From: Callorhinus ursinus
Taxonomy: Eukaryota > Chordata > Mammalia > Carnivora > Otariidae
NCBI RefSeq assembly: GCF_003265705.1
Contig: NW_020312775.1
Span: 8,931,055-8,995,054 of the forward strand
Length of the DNA: 64,000 nucleotides
Direction: 5' to 3'
Part shown: positions 60,201 through 64,000 of the stretch, one piece after another
How positions within the stretch are numbered: position 1 is the first letter of the stretch
Layout of the letters: the number at the start of each line of letters is the position of its first letter
The notes under the pieces: generated by a model
Databases searched by the model: none
Seen by the model: the letters and a program-made list of their open reading frames with translations, nothing else
Told to the model about the DNA's origin: nothing
Translations under genes and position numbers: made by a program

Positions 60201-61019
60201 TTTCCATGAATTTTTAAAACTCTTCTTTAATTTCCTGGTTGTCCCATTCATTCTTTAGTAGGATGCTATTTAGCCTCCATGTATTTGAGTTCTTCCTGAA
60301 TTCCTCTTGTGACTAAGTTCTAGTTTCAAAGCATTCTGGTCTGAAAATATGCAGGGAATAATCCCAATCTTTTGGTACCATTTGAGACCTGATTTGTGAC
60401 CTAGGATGTGGTCTATTCTGGAGAATGTTCTATGGGCACTAGAGAAGAATGTGTATTTTGTTGCTTTGGGATGGAATGTTCTGAATATGTCTGTGAAGTC
60501 CATTTGGTCCAGTGTGTCATTTAGTCTTTATTTCCTTGTTGATCTTTTGTTTAGATGATCTGTCCATTTCAGTGAGGGGGGTGTTAAAGTCCCCCACTAT
60601 TATTGTATTTTTGTCAATGTGTTTCTTTTCTTTTGTTATTAATTGCCTTATATAATTGGCTGCTCCCATGTTAGGGGCATAGATATTTACAATTGTTAAA
60701 TCTTCTTGTTGGACAGACACTTTACATACGATATAGTGTCCTTCCTTATCTCTTATTAGAGTCTTTGTTTTAAAGTCTAATTTGCCTGATATGAGGATTG
60801 CCACCCCAACTTTGTTTGGTGTCCATTAGCATGGGAAATTGTTTTCCACCCCTTCACTTTCAATGTGGGGGTGTCTTTGGGTCTAAAATGAGTCTCTTGC
60901 AGACAGCATATCGATGGATCTTGCTTTTTAATACAATATGATAGCCTGTGTCTTTTGATTGGGGTATTTAGCCCATTTACATTCAGGGTAACTATTGAAA
61001 GATAAGAATTTAGTGCCAT
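57213..61019 (-). pseudogene. L1 ORF2 (endonuclease-reverse transcriptase), frameshifted
   Basis: Starts at 61019 with MALNSYLSIVTLNVNGLNTP. The endonuclease CLQETHFRPKD motif is at ~60900 and IIVGDFNTPL at ~60590; these lie in different frames, with a shift near 60800. Middle pieces: 59839-60207 ([20 protein letters not shown]) and 59715-59927. The reverse-transcriptase palm is open for 313 codons (58588-59529) with [20 protein letters not shown], but its catalytic motif reads LFVDDKIL at 58918-58929 where the family has FADD; both aspartates remain. The C-terminal piece (57213-57887) carries [15 protein letters not shown] and [12 protein letters not shown]. Full-length ORF2 is about 1,275 codons, which the span matches. 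Not functional because of the shifts. Confidence 0.93.
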
Positions 61020-61083
61020 TGTATTGCCTGTAATGTGACTGTTACTGTATATTGTCTATATTCCTTTCTTGTCTATGTTGCTT

Positions 61084-61998
61084 TTAGGCTCTCTCTTTCC
61101 TTGGAGGACCCCTTTCAATATTCCTTGTAGTGCTGGTTTCGTGTTTGCAAATTCCTCTAGTTTTTGTTTGTCCTGGGAATTTTTTTATCTCTCCTTCTCT
61201 TTTCAATGACAGCCTAGCTGGATATAGTATTCTTGGCTGCATATTTTTCTCGTTTATTGCTCTGAAGATATCATGCCAGTCCTTTCTGGCCTGCCAGGTT
61301 TCTGTGGATAGGTCTGTTGCCAATCTAATGTTTCTACCATTATAGGTTACATATCTCTTCTCCTGAGCTGCTTTCAGGATTCTGTCTTTGTCTCTGAGAC
61401 TCGTAAATTTCACTATTAGATGTTGGGCTGTTGACCTATTTTTATTGATTGTGAGAGGGGTTTTCTGTGCCTCCTGGATTTTGATGCCTGTTTCCTTCCC
61501 CACATTAGGGAAGTTCTCTGCTATAATTTGCTCCAATATACCTTCTGCCCCTCTCTCTCTTTCTTCTTCTTCTGGGATCCCAATTATTCTAATGTTGTTT
61601 CATCTTATTGTATCTCTTATCTCTCGAATTCTGCCCTCGTGTTCCAGTAGTTGTTTGTCTCTCTTTTTCGCAGATTCTTTATTTTCCATCATTTGGTCTT
61701 CTATATGGCTGATTCTCTCTTCTGCCTCATTTATCCTAGTAGTTAGTGCCCCCATTTTTTATTGCACCTCATTAATAGCCTTTTTGATTTCAACTTGGTT
61801 AGATTTTAGTTCTTTTATTTCTCCAGGAAGGGTTTCTCTAATAACTTCCATGCTTTTTTCAAGCCCAGCTAGTATATTTAAAGTCATGATTCTGAACTCT
61901 AAGTTCAACATTGCACTAATGTCTGTATTGAGTAGGTCCCTTGCAGACGGTACTACCTCTTGTTCTTTTTGTTGAGGTGATTTTTTTTGTCTTGTCAT
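61084..61998 (-). pseudogene. L1 ORF1 with two in-frame stops (304 codons)
   Basis: ORF1 encodes the trimeric RNA-binding chaperone of the L1 particle. The start at 61996-61998 gives MTRQKKSPQQKEQEVVPSA. The coiled-coil part follows (LAGLEKSMEVIRETLPGEIK, then EERISHIEDQMMENKESAK). The C-terminal half, still in the same frame from 61536, has AENFPNVGKETGIKIQEAQ, the PRTIxVKF-like strand (QHLIVKFTSLRDKDRIL), AAQEKRYVTYNGRNIRL and a lysine-rich end (PPRKERA). Two stops break an otherwise continuous frame: TAA at 61759-61761 and TGA at 61600-61602, the second probably from CpG decay of an arginine codon. No net frameshift, so this is the closest to intact ORF1 here. Confidence 0.93.
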
Positions 61999-63799
61999 TT
62001 TGTCCAGAGGAGAATAGATGAATGAGAGAACAAAATGCTAACAGGTTAACAGTGTCCTCAGAAAATATACTCTAATCAAATCAGAAAAGAACTGAAACCA
62101 GGGGAAATAAAGGGAAAGAAAGAAAAAAGAAAGAGGAAAAAAAAGAAAAAGATAAAAACAAACAAAAACAGAACAAAAAAGAAACAGAATATGATCAAAT
62201 ATGATCAGGCTGGTGCATAGATCAGTGCCATACACTAGATTTTGGGTGTATTTTGGTCTGTTAGAAAAACGTGCCTCCTAAAATTTTAAAGAAAGAAAGA
62301 CTTATATATGTACAAAATAAGGGTTGTTACAATGAAGGGATGGAATATGACTGTAAAGATGAAAATTATAAAAAAATTAAAAAAGTAATTGATAAGGAGA
62401 TGTTTGAGAAAAGAGAGAAGAGGATTTAAAAAAAGGAAAGAATAAAGAAAAAAAAGGGAGAGAATGTGATCAGGCAGGAGACTAGAACAAAGCCATACAC
62501 TAGAAATTTATGGTATATTTTGATATTTAGAAGAAACTGTATCTCAAAATTTTAAAGAGAGAACAACTTATATATATATGCCAAAAATAAGGGTAACTAC
62601 TATGAAGGGATAGAATATGACTCTACAAATGAAAAATAATTTTTTTAAAAAAAAGGGATTGATGAGATGTTGATTGAAAAAGGGAAAAAGAAAAATTAAA
62701 AAAAAACAGTTAAAAAATTAACTTTGAAAGAGTAATGAATCATGGTAAAAATGCCATGAATTCTATGTGCAGTATTCCCCTAGCCCTGGAGTTCTGCCAT
62801 TCTCATTGATCGGTGAACTTGGTCTTGGTTTGCTGGTCGTGCTGATCTTCTGGGGGAGGGGCCTGTTGCCGTGGTTGCCAAATGTCTTTGCCAGAGGCCA
62901 AATTGCCCTGGCCCTGCCAGGTCCGGACTAAGCAATCTGCTCGGGTTTTCTCTCAGGATCTTTTGTTCCCTGCAAGCTTTCTGTACAGCATTGGCGGACG
63001 ACAGTGAAAATGGCAGCCTCCCAATCTCTGCCCCGGAGCAGCCGAGAACTTGGGGTCCCGCTCCTCAGTGTGTCCCCAGAAAAAAGCAGTCTCCTTGGTC
63101 TCCGGCCGCACTCCATGCTCACCCGGCCTGTGACCGAACATTTCTATCTCTAGCACCCGACCCCATGTGGCGTCTCCAAAACCAGCAGATCCCTGCGGTG
63201 CACTCTCCCACCGCTCCTCCCTGGGGAGGAAGGGGAGTCTCCCCAGATCTGCCACTTGTTGGGTCCCTGCTGGAGGAGCAGTGGCCCGACTGTGCCGCGG
63301 ATCACAGTTTATGGCAACCCCGAGCTGAAAGCCCGTGCCTCAGCTCCGTCTCTGCAGCCAGCTTCCCCGCTCTGATACCTGAGACCTCTGCTGCACTCAG
63401 CCACTCCCAGTCTTTCTGTGACCCTGAGGGTCCTGAGACCACACTGTCCTGCGAGGGTTCCACCCCCAGCTTAGCCACTGGAGTGATGTCCCTCACTGGA
63501 GCCGACTTCTAAATGTTCCGATTTTGTGTTCCATGGCTCTATCACTTGCCAGAAGTGGCCGATGGAGGCCCCTTCCCCCACCATCTATCCTCCTGAATAT
63601 CGCCTCAGATTCACTTCTCCGCATGTCCTACCTTCCAGAAAGTGGTCGCTTTTCTGTCCAGAGAGTTGTTGCTATTCTTTTCTTCGATCTCCTGTTGAGT
63701 TCGTAGGTGTTCAGAATGGTTTGATCCCTATTCAGCTGAATTCCTGAGACCAGATGAAATCCAGGTCTCCTACTCCTCCACCATCTTTCTCCGCCCCCA
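61999..63799 (-). promoter_or_regulatory. L1 5' UTR / internal promoter (full-length copy)
   Basis: A GC- and CpG-rich distal half (62850-63799) and an A-rich proximal half with two tandem units (62195-62650). In the family this UTR contains the pol II promoter that drives full-length L1 RNA. At 63781-63787 CCATCTT (minus strand AAGATGG) is a YY1-type site about 12-18 bases from the 5' end, the usual place. The plus strand of the distal half carries a 213-codon open frame (62871-63512). Confidence 0.75.
62195..62650 (-). repeat. Two ~180-bp tandem units in an L1 5' UTR
   Basis: Copies begin near 62195 (ATATGATCAGGCTGG) and 62466 (TGTGATCAGGCAGG). Each contains CCATACACTAGA, a TATTTTGGTCT or TATTTTGATAT segment, AAAATTTTAAAGA, a TATATATATG-like segment and GAAGGGATAGAATATGACT or a close variant. 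An A-rich spacer lies between. The nested copy at 32024-32665 has three units. Confidence 0.78.
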
Positions 63800-63810
63800 G
63801 ATATTTTTCT

Positions 63811-64000
63811 ATATAGCTTAGCACTATATGGCATCATTAACTTTATCCCCAAGTATAGTCTAAGGGAAAAGCAGTATAGTCAAGCCCACTTTTATCATTC
63901 TCTCTATAATTGATCTGATACTGGTAGGTATCTAAAGGATTAGATCACTAAACCAGTCCAAGCCATCTTGGATAAAGGGGATGCAGTGGTCAAGGGCCTG
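63811..64000. other. Continuation of the interrupted unassigned stretch
   Basis: The same sequence as 55986-56747 continues after the L1 target duplication. No gene or repeat family recognised with confidence. Confidence 0.35.

Larger units (their letters stand above)
56759..63799 (-). mobile_element. Full-length antisense L1, 7.0 kb, 11-bp target duplication
   Basis: GATATTTTTCT flanks it at 56748-56758 and 63800-63810. The 3' end has a T-rich edge and the young 3' UTR (CATACATTACATCATTAG, GGTTCATCTCCCCCTCCG). Minus-strand order: 5' UTR (63799-61999), ORF1 (61998-61084), ORF2 (61019-57213), 3' UTR. It starts with GGGGGCGGAGAAAGATGGTG, the expected intact 5' terminus. It is the least decayed L1 in the window, yet ORF1 has two in-frame stops and ORF2 several frameshifts, so it is not autonomous. 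A small G-to-T (CpG) change alters the YY1-like site. Confidence 0.97.

Noticed and set aside
61388..61975. 195-codon plus-strand frame
   Set aside because: It is the antisense shadow of L1 ORF1 (61084-61998); the Ser/Leu-rich translation follows from Glu/Lys-rich codons on the other strand.

Overview
This window is vertebrate, more precisely carnivoran, nuclear DNA. The evidence is about twenty tRNA-derived Can-SINEs (heads reading GGCGCCTGGGTGGCTCAG, polypyrimidine tract, AAATAAATAAA tail) together with carnivore-type LINE-1 elements. The wording of the best-preserved SINE heads (CTGGAGTCCCGGGATCGAG) looks more like an arctoid caniform (bear, seal or mustelid relative) than a dog or cat; that is inference from memory of SINE subfamilies. 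I find no host protein-coding gene, no functional RNA gene and no CRISPR array. Every longer open frame that I could explain is a fragment of L1 ORF1/ORF2, a strand opposite an L1 5' UTR, a microsatellite translation, or a Tigger transposase relic.

Layout. 1-3324: sense L1 ORF2 cut by three SINEs. 3325-3820: probable solo LTR and an old SINE. 4560-7445: old sense L1 (ORF1 to reverse transcriptase) with a nested L1 tail. 7446-9850: antisense L1 5' UTR built of tandem units. 9861-20181: mostly single-copy AT-rich DNA with seven SINEs and two L1 3' ends. 20197-22490: sense 5'-truncated L1 with a perfect 15-bp target duplication. 23205-35446: an old antisense L1 split by a full-length antisense L1 (25428-33799), which is itself split by a retrocopied transcript (27828-28986) that carries two SINEs. 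35447-37803: antisense L1 3' and 5' pieces. 39000-39420: MLT1-type LTR. 39667-43505: Tigger1-like DNA transposon with a SINE and two L1 pieces inside, including an expanded GAA tract with an assembly gap. 43941-46780: old sense L1 split by a twin-primed (inverted) L1. 46829-54568: long antisense L1 with its 5' UTR. 54569-55985: sense L1 ORF1/ORF2 start. 56759-63799: full-length 7.0-kb antisense L1 with an 11-bp target duplication. 63811-64000: continuation of the DNA that it interrupted.

The parts relate as parasite and host layers, not as an operon or pathway. L1 supplied the endonuclease and reverse transcriptase that mobilised the SINEs, the retrocopied transcript and itself, and the duplications flanking most inserts record this. 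None of the L1 copies here is intact, so the window holds no autonomous element. The most informative structures are the four-level nest, the twin-primed insertion, the retrocopy with an apparent complete 5' end, the higher-order tandem repeat at 7.7-8.7 kb, and the variable tandem units and antisense open frame in the 5' UTRs of the two full-length L1s.
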